Numbered from the stretch's first letter, positions 17,929 through 27,399 are shown. The stretch: DNA of 64,000 nucleotides from Thiomicrorhabdus sp. 6S3-12 (GCF_017571475.1 NZ_JAGETW010000001.1:372001-436000); one strand, 5' to 3'. Translations and numbers: made by a program. Notes: a model not told the origin generated them from the letters alone.

Positions 17929-17952
17929 CCCTGCTCAAGAGCAGGGTTTTTT
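17929..17952 (-). terminator. Strong terminator after cbbM
   Basis: Perfect stem CCCTGCTC (17929-17936) and GAGCAGGG (17939-17946) with a two-base gap, flanked by A6 and T6 so it is active in either direction. It lies 40 bp after the cbbM stop and before cbbQ. Confidence 0.93.
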
Positions 17953-17987
17953 ATAGGTTCACATAAACAAGTGTTTATACACTTAGA

Positions 17988-19388
17988 TTATTTATGTACA
18001 CCTAGTTTCTCACGCCAATCTGGGAATAGCTTGTCAGCATCACCAGGGAATGATTCGAACGCACGAGCGAATTCTGGGTGCTCTTTAGCGTATTCGATTG
18101 GGTCTGCACCAGTTTTCCAGCACTCATATGCTTGACCTAGTGAAGTACCACCAGCAGCAGGGCTGTCGATGTGACCGAATGAACCACCACCACAAGTGTT
18201 GATTACGTTACCGTGACCTAGGTTTTCGAAGAAACCAGGTAGACGTAGCGCGTTCATACCACCAGAGATGATTGGAGTAGTAGGCTTCATGCCGTACCAC
18301 TTCTGATAGAAGTAGTGACCTTGACACTCGTCACGCTCAAGCATGTAAGCTAGTACGCGCTCATCACCGTGACCTTCCATTTTACCGTAACCCATAGTAC
18401 CAGTGTGGATACCAGAAGCACCCATTAGACGAGCTAACTTCATGTAACATAGTGGATCCATACCCATAGGTGACTTATAAGAAGTCAACGCACCGTGACC
18501 TGCGCGGTGGAAGTGTAGGTAAGTATCAGGGAAGTTACGACGTGCAGTAGTAACACCAGCTGGACCAGTTACGAAACCGTCAACAAGGAAAGCAACGTGT
18601 TTTTCGTTACCGTACTTAGCGAATTCACCTAGGATGTACTCACCACGCTTGATCATTTCTTCGTGGAAGTCAGCAGTTACGTTAGCTGAGAAAAGCTTAG
18701 CTTCACCAGTTTCTTGCTGTGCACGATCCATAGTTTCCGCAACCATAGGAATAACAGTTTCCATTGGGCAGAAAGGCTGGTTAGCTTGTGGCTCATCGTT
18801 TTTAATGAAGTCACCACCAAGCCAGAAGTCATAACATGCTTTCGCGAATGGCTCTGGACGCAGACCTAGTTTAGGCTTGATGATCGTACCAGCGATGTAA
18901 CCACCGTCAACTTCTGGACGACCTAGAACGCGCCATAGGTCAGAGATGTCAGTAGCTGGACCGTCGAATTTCTTAACCATTTTCTCTGGTACTAGGAAGT
19001 CAAGCATACGTAGACCTTCGTGGTCACCCATACCTTGGTTGTTACCTAGGATTAGAGACCACATGTGAGATACGTTGTAGTGACCATCGATTAGGTTAGG
19101 ATCGAATAGATCTACTGGGTAAGCGATCTTCATCAGACCACCTTTGTCACCAAACGCAGCTTCGTCAACTTCATATACTAGAGCGTCAACACCACGAGTG
19201 AAGTCATCAGTAGTAGATACTTCAACGTTAGTACCAGTTGAAGATTCAGCAGCAACGTGAGCAGCTACTTCAAGGAAACCGTAACCAGCAGCTGGTTTTA
19301 GACGGTATGCAACTAGAAGGTGATTACCATCAGCAATCAATTTTTCTTCTGATAGAGTTAAGTCAGCGTAACGATTCGACTGATCCAT
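17988..19388 (-). CDS. cbbM: RuBisCO form II large subunit
   Basis: Form II RuBisCO works without small subunits and has low CO2/O2 discrimination, suiting high CO2 and low oxygen. The 466-aa protein has form II motifs: [17 protein letters not shown] at the start, [15 protein letters not shown] near residue 160, the active-site [11 protein letters not shown] near 190 with the lysine to be carbamylated, [11 protein letters not shown] near 288 and [15 protein letters not shown] near 395. GAGG precedes the ATG. Codon use is strongly biased (leucine mostly CTA, valine GTA), as in other highly expressed genes here. Upstream lies a 388-bp regulatory region and a cbbR gene in the same orientation. 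Confidence 0.98.
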   Translation of the reverse strand: MDQSNRYADLTLSEEKLIADGNHLLVAYRLKPAAGYGFLEVAAHVAAESSTGTNVEVSTTDDFTRGVDALVYEVDEAAFGDKGGLMKIAYPVDLFDPNLIDGHYNVSHMWSLILGNNQGMGDHEGLRMLDFLVPEKMVKKFDGPATDISDLWRVLGRPEVDGGYIAGTIIKPKLGLRPEPFAKACYDFWLGGDFIKNDEPQANQPFCPMETVIPMVAETMDRAQQETGEAKLFSANVTADFHEEMIKRGEYILGEFAKYGNEKHVAFLVDGFVTGPAGVTTARRNFPDTYLHFHRAGHGALTSYKSPMGMDPLCYMKLARLMGASGIHTGTMGYGKMEGHGDERVLAYMLERDECQGHYFYQKWYGMKPTTPIISGGMNALRLPGFFENLGHGNVINTCGGGSFGHIDSPAAGGTSLGQAYECWKTGADPIEYAKEHPEFARAFESFPGDADKLFPDWREKLGVHK

Positions 19389-19776
19389 TTTTCTTACCTC
19401 AATATATAGGGATGCCTGAGCTTAGTCGCTCGAAGTGAACATCCTTTATTTTTGTCGAATCAAACTCTTAGAATTTGATCCGACCCCGAAACTTGAGAGG
19501 CCATTATAAAGATCCAACCGATAACTTCCAATCAATAATATTGATTAATCCTATTGCTTTAGATCTATACCAGATTCTGATATATATTGACGGAATACAA
19601 TACTTTTACCCATTCTTGAAGCAACAACTGATATCAATCAATTTTGCACACTTTTATAGCGATAAATTTATCTTTTACGCACAACCAAACGACTCGAAAA
19701 GAGACAGAAAAGCGTTTATCTTTTTGATTCTAATCAATAACTTACCGTATTAAGAAAAACCGACAGGGCTTAAATC
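19389..19776 (-). promoter_or_regulatory. AT-rich upstream region of cbbM with several dyads
   Basis: A 388-bp region with no credible gene. It contains ATCAAA-N9-TTTGAT at 19459-19479, the 15-bp palindrome ATCAATA-A-TATTGAT at 19531-19545 and TTGAT-N4-ATCAA at 19724-19737. All share ATCAA/TTGAT half-sites. The first two could be CbbR (LysR-type) sites; the last equals the FNR/Anr consensus. The promoter itself could not be placed. Confidence 0.65.
19724..19737. promoter_or_regulatory. FNR/Anr-type dyad upstream of cbbM
   Basis: The sequence TTGATTCTAATCAA is a perfect TTGAT-N4-ATCAA dyad, the consensus for FNR-family oxygen-responsive regulators. It lies 336 bp upstream of the cbbM start and 40 bp beyond the cbbR stop. 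Activation from a typical position would need a transcript start near 19690 and a long leader. A CbbR half-site array is the alternative reading. Confidence 0.5.
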
Positions 19777-20721
19777 TCAATCCAGTTTCTGAAACGCTTT
19801 GCGACTTAATTTTTCCCCTTCGGAACGAAGCAGTTCAATCAGCTTTTCGGCAGCGATGGACAAAACCTTGCCTTTGGAATAGACCAGATACCAGTGGCGA
19901 TTAATCGGAAAGCCTTCGACATCGAGAATGGATATCTCACCCTGATTGATTTCATTCATCAAAGTCGGTACCGAAGCCACGGTAATCCCCAGATTTTGCA
20001 AAAGCCCGAGGCGGATCGCCTCGTTCCCGCCCAATACCATCTTGATATGCGGCTGAAAGCCAAACTCTTCGAAGACCTTTTCGATATGCGCGCGAATACC
20101 CGAGCCGGTTTCCCGCATCAAAAAAGGCTCATCTTCAAGATCTGCAATGGTCAATTTCTTGCCGACAAGCGGATGCTTGCTGTTGGCAACAAACGCCAAA
20201 GGATTGATAGCCAGCTGCGAGGACTCGACATTCAAGGCTTCCGGCGGCTGACCCAACAGATAGAAGTCGTCTTTATTGTTAGCAATACGCTCAAGCAAGG
20301 TTTCCTTATTGCCGACACGCATAATAACCGTAACATCCGGATAAGCCTGGGTGAAATCATGCACCACTTTCGGCACGAAATACTGCGCGGTAGAGATGAC
20401 CGATAACTTAACGCTCCCCCCGGAAAAGCCCTTGATATGATTAATCTTCTGCTCGGCAAAAGAGAGTTGATTAAGAATAATGCTGGCGCAATCGTACAAA
20501 ACCTGACCGGCATCGGTCAGATAGACTTTACGGCCAATCTGTTCAAATAAGGGCGTTTCAAGGACTTCGACCAGCTTTTTGACCTGCATGGAGACGGTCG
20601 GCTGGGTCAAGTGCAACTCCTCAGCCGCTTTGGAAAAGCTGTGATGGCGGGCAATACTTTCGAAAACCTGCAACTGGCGCAGGGTCGCATTACGGGCTAG
20701 AAGGGAGATTTTTTCAGGCAT
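19777..20721 (-). CDS. cbbR: LysR-type regulator CbbR beside cbbM
   Basis: Transcription regulator of the CbbR group. The 314-aa protein has an N-terminal winged helix-turn-helix (NATLRQLQVFESIARHHSFSKAA and LHLTQPTVSMQVKKL) and a C-terminal effector-binding domain with FLMRETGSGIR near residue 195, typical of CbbR proteins, which sense metabolites such as phosphorylated sugars or NADPH. It is encoded upstream of cbbM in the same direction and 77 bp downstream of the second cbbR. Probably controls cbbM; cross-regulation of the other RuBisCO operons is possible. Confidence 0.93.
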   Translation of the reverse strand: MPEKISLLARNATLRQLQVFESIARHHSFSKAAEELHLTQPTVSMQVKKLVEVLETPLFEQIGRKVYLTDAGQVLYDCASIILNQLSFAEQKINHIKGFSGGSVKLSVISTAQYFVPKVVHDFTQAYPDVTVIMRVGNKETLLERIANNKDDFYLLGQPPEALNVESSQLAINPLAFVANSKHPLVGKKLTIADLEDEPFLMRETGSGIRAHIEKVFEEFGFQPHIKMVLGGNEAIRLGLLQNLGITVASVPTLMNEINQGEISILDVEGFPINRHWYLVYSKGKVLSIAAEKLIELLRSEGEKLSRKAFQKLD

Positions 20722-20798
20722 AATGGAAACGCAAATTCAATAAGAGAGAAGCTTATTGTACTGCGCCCCGCCTGAAGGTGTGAAGCATCGTAAATAAC

Positions 20799-21725
20799 TT
20801 AACGCGTATCGGACATCGCCAACAGCTTCTTAATATCCACACTCTGCAAAAAGTCGGCAAACGCTTGAGCCTGAGGCATCAGTGTTTTGTCTTTCATCTT
20901 GGCGCAATACCAGTCTCGAATCACCGGGAATCCCTGTACATCCAGAACCACCAGATGACCGTATTTAACCTCAATGCGGATGGCCTGCTTGGGCAGGATG
21001 GAAATCCCCAGATCGGCCATTACCGCCTGTTTCATTGACTCGGTACTGCCCAGTTCCATATAAGGTTCGATATGCACGCCGTGCTCACCGAATTTCTCAA
21101 CCACCGAAGAACGAATACCCGAACCGACTTCACGCATCAGGAAGCGCTCATTGGCAATATCTTCAATCGCAATATTCTTCTGCTTGGCCAGCGGGTGGCT
21201 CGGGTGCGCAACTACGACCAGTTCGCTTTCGAAGAAAGGGAAGGCTTCCATCTTCAACTCTTCGGGAACCCGTCCCATAATCGACAAGTCGTACTGATTA
21301 TTCTTCAGCTCGTCGATAATGCGACGCCGATTGATGACCGTCACCGAAGGACGCACATCCGGAAAACGATTCAGAAACGCCTTCAAAATATACGGCATAA
21401 AATATTTTGCCGGGGTCACAACAGCAATTCTCAGCTCACCTTCGATGGAGTTCTGTGCGGACTTGATCGAAACATTCAGCTCCTGCAACTCTTCGAGGAT
21501 TTTCTGACAGCTTTTATACATCTGTTCGCCGGGCGGCGTCAGATAAAGTTTCTTGCCGACCACTTCGATCAGCTTGACGTCATTGTTCTCTTCCAGTCTT
21601 TTTATCTGGATTGATACAGCCGGTTGGGTTAAATTTAACTCTTCCGCAGCCCGGGTATAACTCCCTAAACGGACTACCGCTTCAAAAATTCTTATTTGTT
21701 GCGCGGTAATGTGCAAATTTTGCAT
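20799..21725 (-). CDS. cbbR: LysR-type regulator CbbR divergent from cbbL-1
   Basis: A second CbbR of 308 aa with the same layout: helix-turn-helix (QQIRIFEAVVRLGSYTRAAEE, LNLTQPAVSIQIKRLEE) and effector domain with FLMREVGSGIR near residue 194. It is divergent from the form IAq operon across a 295-bp region carrying a candidate operator, the classic arrangement of a LysR regulator and its target. Both CbbR proteins share motifs but clearly differ in sequence. Confidence 0.94.
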   Translation of the reverse strand: MQNLHITAQQIRIFEAVVRLGSYTRAAEELNLTQPAVSIQIKRLEENNDVKLIEVVGKKLYLTPPGEQMYKSCQKILEELQELNVSIKSAQNSIEGELRIAVVTPAKYFMPYILKAFLNRFPDVRPSVTVINRRRIIDELKNNQYDLSIMGRVPEELKMEAFPFFESELVVVAHPSHPLAKQKNIAIEDIANERFLMREVGSGIRSSVVEKFGEHGVHIEPYMELGSTESMKQAVMADLGISILPKQAIRIEVKYGHLVVLDVQGFPVIRDWYCAKMKDKTLMPQAQAFADFLQSVDIKKLLAMSDTR

Positions 21726-22020
21726 AAACCTACTCCAAGCATGACCTTTACTCTTATCAGGCTTTCCGCCAGTTCCATAAACATTTGTTTATTTACACTA
21801 TAACAAAGCATGTGCGAAAAAAAATTTGATTTTTCATAACATAGCTTTCAACGAAATTTGACGGGCACAAAGAAGCCGAGAAGTTCTCCGAATTTTATCA
21901 GCCGAGCTCATCAAATTTTATTTAGCTAAGGGCATCACAAAAATTAATGATTATCAAATTCATTAATATTATTGATACCCATAATATTTAAACCATTATT
22001 AACCGTTAAAGAGGTCAAAT
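21726..22020 (+). promoter_or_regulatory. Divergent control region between cbbR and cbbL-1
   Basis: AT-rich intergenic region. A perfect inverted repeat ATTAATG-N11-CATTAAT at 21943-21967 fits the T-N11-A pattern of LysR-type operators and lies 54 bp before the cbbL start. ATTGAT (21971-21976) and CATAAT (21980-21985) follow; the latter is a possible -10 element. AGAGG precedes the cbbL ATG. Confidence 0.65.
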
Positions 22021-23439
22021 ATGGCAAAGACGTATAACGCTGGTGTAAAAGAATACCGCGAAACTTATTGGATGCCGGAATATGAGCCGAAAGATTCAGA
22101 TTTCCTAGCATGTTTCAAAGTAACTCCACAAGATGGTGTTCCTCGTGAAGAAATCGCTGCTGCGGTAGCTGCAGAATCTTCAACTGGTACTTGGACTACA
22201 GTATGGACTGACCTTCTAACTGACCTGGATTACTACAAAGGTCGTGCATACCGAATTGAAGACGTTCCTGGTGACGATACTTGTTTCTACGCTTTCATCG
22301 CTTACCCAATTGACCTTTTCGAAGAAGGTTCAGTTGTATCTGTTATGACCTCTTTGGTTGGTAACGTATTCGGCTTTAAAGCTCTACGTGCATGTCGTCT
22401 AGAAGATATCCGTTTCCCACTTGCATATGTAATGACTTGTGGTGGGCCTCCACACGGTATCCAGGTAGAACGCGACAAGATGGATAAATACGGTCGCCCA
22501 ATGCTAGGTTGTACTATCAAGCCTAAGCTAGGTCTATCTGCTAAGAACTACGGTCGTGCAGTATATGAGTGTCTACGTGGTGGTCTAGACTTCACGAAAG
22601 ATGATGAAAACGTAACTTCACAGCCATTCATGCGCTGGAGAGACCGTTTCCTATTCTGTCAAGACGCTATCGAGAAAGCTTCTGCAGAAACTGGTGAGAA
22701 AAAAGGTCACTACCTAAACTGTACAGCTGGTACTCCAGAAGAAATGTACGAGCGTGCGGAATTCGCTAAAGAGATCGGTACTCCGATCATCATGCACGAT
22801 TACCTAACTGGTGGTTTCACTGCTAACACCGGTCTTGCTAACTACTGCCGTAAGAACGGCCTGTTGTTGCACATTCACCGCGCAATGCACGGTGTAATCG
22901 ACCGTAACCCGCACCACGGTATCCACTTCCGTGTACTAACTAAAGCACTACGTCTATCTGGTGGTGATCACCTTCACTCAGGTACTGTTGTAGGTAAGCT
23001 TGAAGGTGACCGTGACGCAACTCTAGGTTGGATCGACATCATGCGTGATTCATTCATCCCAGAAGACCGTTCACGCGGAATCATGTTCGACCAAGACTTC
23101 GGTGCTATGCCTGGTGTTATGCCGGTTGCATCTGGTGGTATCCACGTATGGCACATGCCTGCGCTTGTTACCATCTTCGGTGATGACTCTGTACTTCAGT
23201 TCGGTGGTGGTACTCTTGGTCACCCATGGGGTAACGCTGCTGGTGCGGCTGCGAACCGTGTTGCGCTTGAAGCTTGTGTACAAGCACGTAACGAAGGTCG
23301 CGAAGTTGAGAAAGAAGGTAAAGACATCCTTACTAACGCTGCTAAATCTAGCCCTGAGCTTAAGATCGCAATGGAAACTTGGAAAGAAATCAAGTTCGAA
23401 TTCGACACTGTTGACAAGCTAGACGTTAAGCATAAGTAA
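22021..23439 (+). CDS. cbbL: RuBisCO large subunit, form IAq, non-carboxysomal
   Basis: Large subunit of the soluble form I RuBisCO. The 472-aa protein carries [16 protein letters not shown], the active-site [11 protein letters not shown] near residue 195, [12 protein letters not shown] near 285, [18 protein letters not shown] and [15 protein letters not shown] near the end. It is similar to but distinct from the carboxysomal CbbL (2436-3851). It heads cbbL-cbbS-cbbQ-cbbO with no csoS2, so the enzyme is not carboxysomal. Codons are strongly biased to CTA for leucine, suggesting very high expression. Confidence 0.98.
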   Translation: MAKTYNAGVKEYRETYWMPEYEPKDSDFLACFKVTPQDGVPREEIAAAVAAESSTGTWTTVWTDLLTDLDYYKGRAYRIEDVPGDDTCFYAFIAYPIDLFEEGSVVSVMTSLVGNVFGFKALRACRLEDIRFPLAYVMTCGGPPHGIQVERDKMDKYGRPMLGCTIKPKLGLSAKNYGRAVYECLRGGLDFTKDDENVTSQPFMRWRDRFLFCQDAIEKASAETGEKKGHYLNCTAGTPEEMYERAEFAKEIGTPIIMHDYLTGGFTANTGLANYCRKNGLLLHIHRAMHGVIDRNPHHGIHFRVLTKALRLSGGDHLHSGTVVGKLEGDRDATLGWIDIMRDSFIPEDRSRGIMFDQDFGAMPGVMPVASGGIHVWHMPALVTIFGDDSVLQFGGGTLGHPWGNAAGAAANRVALEACVQARNEGREVEKEGKDILTNAAKSSPELKIAMETWKEIKFEFDTVDKLDVKHK

Positions 23440-23462
23440 TTTAAATTTAGGAGAAAATACTA

Positions 23463-23813
23463 ATGAGTATTCAAGATTACCCTTCTCGTATCTCTGATCC
23501 AAAGTCACGTAAGGCTGAGACTTTCTCATACCTTCCAACAATGACTTCTGACCAGATCAAAGCACAGGTTCAGTACATCATCGATAAAGGCTGGAACCCA
23601 GCGATCGAACACTCTGAGCCAGAGCGTGCGACTGACTACTACTGGTACATGTGGAAACTACCGATGTTCGGTGAAACTTCTGCAGACGCAGTACTAGCTG
23701 AAGTTGATGCTTGCATCAAAGCGAACCCAAACAACCACGTTCGCTTGATCGGTTACGACAACTTTGCACAGTCTCAAGGTGCAAACATGCTAATCAAACG
23801 TGGTGATATGTAA
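23463..23813 (+). CDS. cbbS: RuBisCO small subunit, form IAq
   Basis: Small subunit of the soluble form I enzyme, 116 aa. Motifs include [14 protein letters not shown] near the start, [14 protein letters not shown] in the middle and [13 protein letters not shown] near the end. TAGGAG lies just before the ATG, 23 bp after cbbL. A long hairpin follows 25 bp after the stop and a terminator further on, so most transcripts probably end or are processed before cbbQ. Confidence 0.97.
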   Translation: MSIQDYPSRISDPKSRKAETFSYLPTMTSDQIKAQVQYIIDKGWNPAIEHSEPERATDYYWYMWKLPMFGETSADAVLAEVDACIKANPNNHVRLIGYDNFAQSQGANMLIKRGDM

Positions 23814-23838
23814 TATCCCCCGCTAATTAGCAACTCGT

Positions 23839-23862
23839 CACACAAGGCAACCGCCTTGTGTG
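23839..23862 (+). other. Stable hairpin after cbbS
   Basis: Perfect 10-bp stem CACACAAGGC (23839-23848) and GCCTTGTGTG (23853-23862) with loop AACC and no T-run. This fits an mRNA 3'-end protecting or processing structure between the highly expressed cbbLS and the cbbQO genes. Confidence 0.7.
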
Positions 23863-23963
23863 GCAACCCAAATTCTGAGGGGTGACATTAAAAGCGATTG
23901 ATGCGCACCTCTTAACCTCGTCTTACCCGTTTGGATCTTACCTCCCGGGCGGGTAAAACAAAC

Positions 23964-23995
23964 GTCGGCCAGCCCCCGAAACCTGGCCGACTTTT
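23964..23995 (+). terminator. Rho-independent terminator between cbbS and cbbQ
   Basis: Perfect 9-bp stem GTCGGCCAG (23964-23972) and CTGGCCGAC (23983-23991) with a 10-base loop, then TTTT. It stands about 90 bp before cbbQ and would reduce, not necessarily abolish, read-through from cbbLS. Confidence 0.8.
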
Positions 23996-24082
23996 CATCT
24001 CTTTTAGACTTGTTCATTTGACACAAGTGACCAACTCTAAAACTTTTGGAATCTGAATCGACTTACCAAGGAGAGTTCAATC

Positions 24083-24901
24083 ATGTCAGAAATCAACACG
24101 TTAGATCCTTCTCAGTACCTAATTAAAGAAGAACCTTTTTATCAGCCAGTTGCCGACGAGATCGAACTGTTCGAGTCCGGCTATGCGTCGCGTATGCCGA
24201 TCATGCTGAAAGGCCCGACAGGTTGTGGTAAATCGCGTTTTGTTGAATATATGGCGCACAAGCTAGGTAAGCCGCTTATCACCGTTGCCTGTAACGAAGA
24301 TATGACCGCTTCCGACCTTGTCGGTCGTTACCTGATCGATATTAACGGTACTCGCTGGCAAGATGGCCCTTTGACCGTTGCCGCCCGTATCGGTGCGATC
24401 TGTTACCTGGATGAGGTGGTTGAAGCGCGTCAGGATACAACGGTTGTTATTCACCCGCTAACCGACCACCGTCGCGTACTACCTTTGGATAAGAAAGGTG
24501 AGCTGGTTGAAGCGCATCCTGACTTCCAGCTGGTTATCTCTTATAACCCGGGTTACCAGTCAATGATGAAAGACCTGAAACAATCGACTAAACAGCGTTT
24601 CGGTGGTTTCAAGTTTGACTATCCTGAAGAGAAAATTGAAGCAGAAATCGTTTCCAAGGAAGCCGGTATTGATCTGGCGATCGCAGAGAAACTGGTGCAA
24701 ATTGCCCAACGCTCTCGTAACCTTAAAGGTCACGGTCTGGATGAAGGGATCTCGACTCGTCTAATGGTTTATGCAGGTCAGCTTATTAATAAAGGGGTTG
24801 ATCCGAAGAAAGCTTGTACTATGGCGCTGATCACTCCACTAACGGATGACGACGATATCCTAGATACCCTAATGACAACCGTCGATACATTTTTTGAATA
24901 A
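24083..24901 (+). CDS. cbbQ: RuBisCO activase AAA+ subunit CbbQ (form I module)
   Basis: AAA+ ATPase of 272 aa with Walker [14 protein letters not shown] near residue 44, [17 protein letters not shown], Walker [12 protein letters not shown] near 103 and [19 protein letters not shown] near 150. AAGGAG lies ten bases before the ATG. It is followed by cbbO after 74 bp containing a hairpin. By analogy with characterised systems the pair should reactivate the form I RuBisCO encoded upstream. Confidence 0.95.
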   Translation: MSEINTLDPSQYLIKEEPFYQPVADEIELFESGYASRMPIMLKGPTGCGKSRFVEYMAHKLGKPLITVACNEDMTASDLVGRYLIDINGTRWQDGPLTVAARIGAICYLDEVVEARQDTTVVIHPLTDHRRVLPLDKKGELVEAHPDFQLVISYNPGYQSMMKDLKQSTKQRFGGFKFDYPEEKIEAEIVSKEAGIDLAIAEKLVQIAQRSRNLKGHGLDEGISTRLMVYAGQLINKGVDPKKACTMALITPLTDDDDILDTLMTTVDTFFE

Positions 24902-24914
24902 GCATTAACTGGAG

Positions 24915-24944
24915 TCGGCGCAGAGACAAGAGACACTGCACCGA
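24915..24944 (+). other. Hairpin between cbbQ and cbbO (form I module)
   Basis: Arms TCGG-c-GCAG (24915-24923) and CTGC-a-CCGA (24936-24944) pair with one mismatch around a 12-base loop. The following A8 tract is not a terminator on this strand. Probably an intercistronic stabilising structure. Confidence 0.5.
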
Positions 24945-24975
24945 GCCGATCAAAAAAAATGTATAGGATAATGTT

Positions 24976-27309
24976 ATGAGTTTTGATCTAGAAGAAGTCA
25001 AAGCATCTTTGATAAAAGCCGTTCCCCAGTTGGAGGAAATGCTGGATTCATTGATCCAAGAAGCTTCTCACTACATGAACGAGCACTCACGTGAAGAGTG
25101 GTTGGATAACGCCAACGCCCTGGCCTATCTGGGTAAGGGTCAAGATGTAGTTGTGAGCTATCTTGAAGCAGTACCGCAAGTTATTGCCAAAGTAGACGAC
25201 GAGATTCTGGACGATATCCATGAAACCGTTATGAAACTGTCGTCGGTAACTTCCGGTGAAGTTATCGCGCTGGTGCTCGATTCTTTGCCGACGATTGCGG
25301 ATAAAACCCGTGATATTGATCTGACTCGCCAGTATCTAGCTCTGATTTACCAAATCGGTTCGAAAACACCGCGCGGTATGCGTCCAATGTTAGCCAACAT
25401 GGACGAGCTAATGTCAAAGCTGACCGTATCAGGTCTACGTCGCTGGGCACAATGGGGTGCACAAGCGCACGCCCGTAACTTCCCGGCGCAGATTAAATAC
25501 TTCGGGCTGGAGTCAGAAGATTCGAAAGCGGTATTCCAACAACAGCGTAAAGGTTCATTGTTTATCGATTTCCATCGACCAATCAATTTCTACCTGCGCG
25601 CTTTTTGGGCCCGTGATTTCTTTATTCGTCCTGCTGCGGCGGACTTTGAAGATTTCAAACCCTATTTTGAAAAAATGGCTCTGCACCTGCCTGACGCCCT
25701 GAATGATATTGGCGAAGTGAAAGGTGGTGAAGTCTATCGCGCGATGGCGGCTCACTTGGCATCGCACATCTGCTACAGCAAATGTGCCATTTCAATGGAA
25801 CAGTTAACCCCGCAGCAGATGTTCTTTATCGAGATCATGGAAGATGCGCGTGTGGAATATAACGCCATCAAAAACTTCCCAGGCTTGAAAAACCTGTGGA
25901 TGAAGGTGATTCGCGCCAGCCAGGAGCAAACGCCGCTGGATCCAAAAAGCAATGCTTACCGCATTGAGCAGTTAGCATTGAAGTTAATGAATCCGGAGCA
26001 CGAGCTCAATGATGAACAGTTAACTGTGGTCGCCGATCGTTTCTATGCCGAGATCGAAGACAATCTGGACAATGAAAAGTGGTCGTGGGATATGGGTATC
26101 CTGCTGCACAATGTTCTGAATATATCGACCAACAAGTGGGTTTCGCTTACCGAGTTGAACAAACAGCGCTTCGGCTATCGCGATGATAACCGTCTGGTTT
26201 GGGATTCGGACGAATGGGGTGACATGGATGCCGGCGGAGCCGCTTACCAGGAACCCGTTCGCAAACACGTATCCGTTATGGAGATGATCAACGAGATCGA
26301 TTCCGAGCTGGTTGACGTTGACCATGACGAAGTCTGGGTACTGGGTTCCGAACTTTACCCTTACGAAGACAATGGTGTCTCCTATAACGAAATGGAAGGC
26401 GTGGAACCTATCTCTGATCCGTTCCACTACCATGAATGGGATTACCGCGTGCAATTGCATCGTCCAAGCTGGGTAACGCTGTACGAGCGCCGTGCCAAGA
26501 AGGGCGATCCGGAATTGTATAACCGTATACTGGATGCTAACAAAGGTATCGCGCACCGCATTAAACAGATTGTTGATAAGCTGCAAGCGGTTGGTCTGCA
26601 ACGCATCCGTCGTCTCGAAGACGGTGACGAGCTTGACCTGAATGCCTGCGTTGAAGCGATTACCGACATTCGTATGGGTCAGGAACCTGATCCGCGCATT
26701 ACCATGAAAAACGTGATTCGTTCGCGAGAAGTATCGGTAGTGGTACTGCTTGATTTGTCTGAATCGACAAATGAAGAAATTCCGGGCGTGGGTAAAACCA
26801 TTCTGGAAGTGACGCAAGAATCGGCGATTCTGGTATCGCACGCGATTAATGGTATCGGCGACCAATTTGCGGTACACGGTTTCTCGTCCGACGGTCGTCA
26901 CGACTTGCAGTATGTACGATTCAAGCAGTTTGATGAGCCATTTGACCAAGAAGTACATGCGCGTTTAGCCGGCATGCAAGGCGGACTATCGACTCGTATG
27001 GGTGGTGCTATGCGTCACGCGGGTCATTACCTGGCACAGCAAAACAGCAAGCAGAAACTGTTGTTGGTGATTACCGATGGGGAACCTGCAGATATCGATG
27101 AACAAGACGGTCAGTATCTGAAACAAGATGCCAAGAAAGCGGTTGAAGAACTGCAAACCAATGGTATCTACTCATACTGTCTGACCATTGACCAATATGC
27201 AGATAAATATGTGCAGAATATTTTCGGTCAGAACCGTTACGCGATTGTCGATGACGTACTGAAACTGCCGGAAAAACTACCGCAACTATTTGCAAACCTG
27301 ACGACCTAA
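24976..27309 (+). CDS. cbbO: RuBisCO activase subunit CbbO (form I module)
   Basis: VWA-domain adaptor of the CbbQO activase, 777 aa. The N-terminal helical part is followed by an acidic region (residues about 410-490) and a C-terminal VWA domain with intact MIDAS motif (VLLDLSESTNEE near residue 592; VITDGEPADID near 698). Length and layout match the form II module CbbO (754 aa), but the two differ throughout, which points to old duplication and specialisation for different RuBisCOs. A terminator follows 28 bp after the stop. Confidence 0.94.
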   Translation: MSFDLEEVKASLIKAVPQLEEMLDSLIQEASHYMNEHSREEWLDNANALAYLGKGQDVVVSYLEAVPQVIAKVDDEILDDIHETVMKLSSVTSGEVIALVLDSLPTIADKTRDIDLTRQYLALIYQIGSKTPRGMRPMLANMDELMSKLTVSGLRRWAQWGAQAHARNFPAQIKYFGLESEDSKAVFQQQRKGSLFIDFHRPINFYLRAFWARDFFIRPAAADFEDFKPYFEKMALHLPDALNDIGEVKGGEVYRAMAAHLASHICYSKCAISMEQLTPQQMFFIEIMEDARVEYNAIKNFPGLKNLWMKVIRASQEQTPLDPKSNAYRIEQLALKLMNPEHELNDEQLTVVADRFYAEIEDNLDNEKWSWDMGILLHNVLNISTNKWVSLTELNKQRFGYRDDNRLVWDSDEWGDMDAGGAAYQEPVRKHVSVMEMINEIDSELVDVDHDEVWVLGSELYPYEDNGVSYNEMEGVEPISDPFHYHEWDYRVQLHRPSWVTLYERRAKKGDPELYNRILDANKGIAHRIKQIVDKLQAVGLQRIRRLEDGDELDLNACVEAITDIRMGQEPDPRITMKNVIRSREVSVVVLLDLSESTNEEIPGVGKTILEVTQESAILVSHAINGIGDQFAVHGFSSDGRHDLQYVRFKQFDEPFDQEVHARLAGMQGGLSTRMGGAMRHAGHYLAQQNSKQKLLLVITDGEPADIDEQDGQYLKQDAKKAVEELQTNGIYSYCLTIDQYADKYVQNIFGQNRYAIVDDVLKLPEKLPQLFANLTT

Positions 27310-27337
27310 CCTTAACTAGTATTTTTGGTTACAATCG

Positions 27338-27369
27338 AGCCCTAGTCAGGAAACTGGCTGGGGCTTTTT
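27338..27369 (+). terminator. Terminator after cbbO (form I module)
   Basis: Arms AGCCCTAGTCAG (27338-27349) and CTGGCTGGGGCT (27354-27365) pair with G-U wobbles around GAAA and run into a T-tract. It separates the following unknown gene from the cbb operon. Confidence 0.8.
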
Positions 27370-27399
27370 ATTAGATATTTATTTTCGGGGAATATATCG

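Noticed and set aside
19475-19753. 92-aa frame on plus in the cbbM upstream region
   Set aside because: Low-complexity AT-rich translation in a region full of regulatory dyads; no ribosome-binding site.
23838-24026. 62-aa frame on minus between cbbS and cbbQ
   Set aside because: Covers two hairpins and has no family match or upstream signal.
26020-26958. 312-aa frame on minus, opposite cbbO (form I module)
   Set aside because: Antisense shadow of cbbO; no ribosome-binding site or known motifs.
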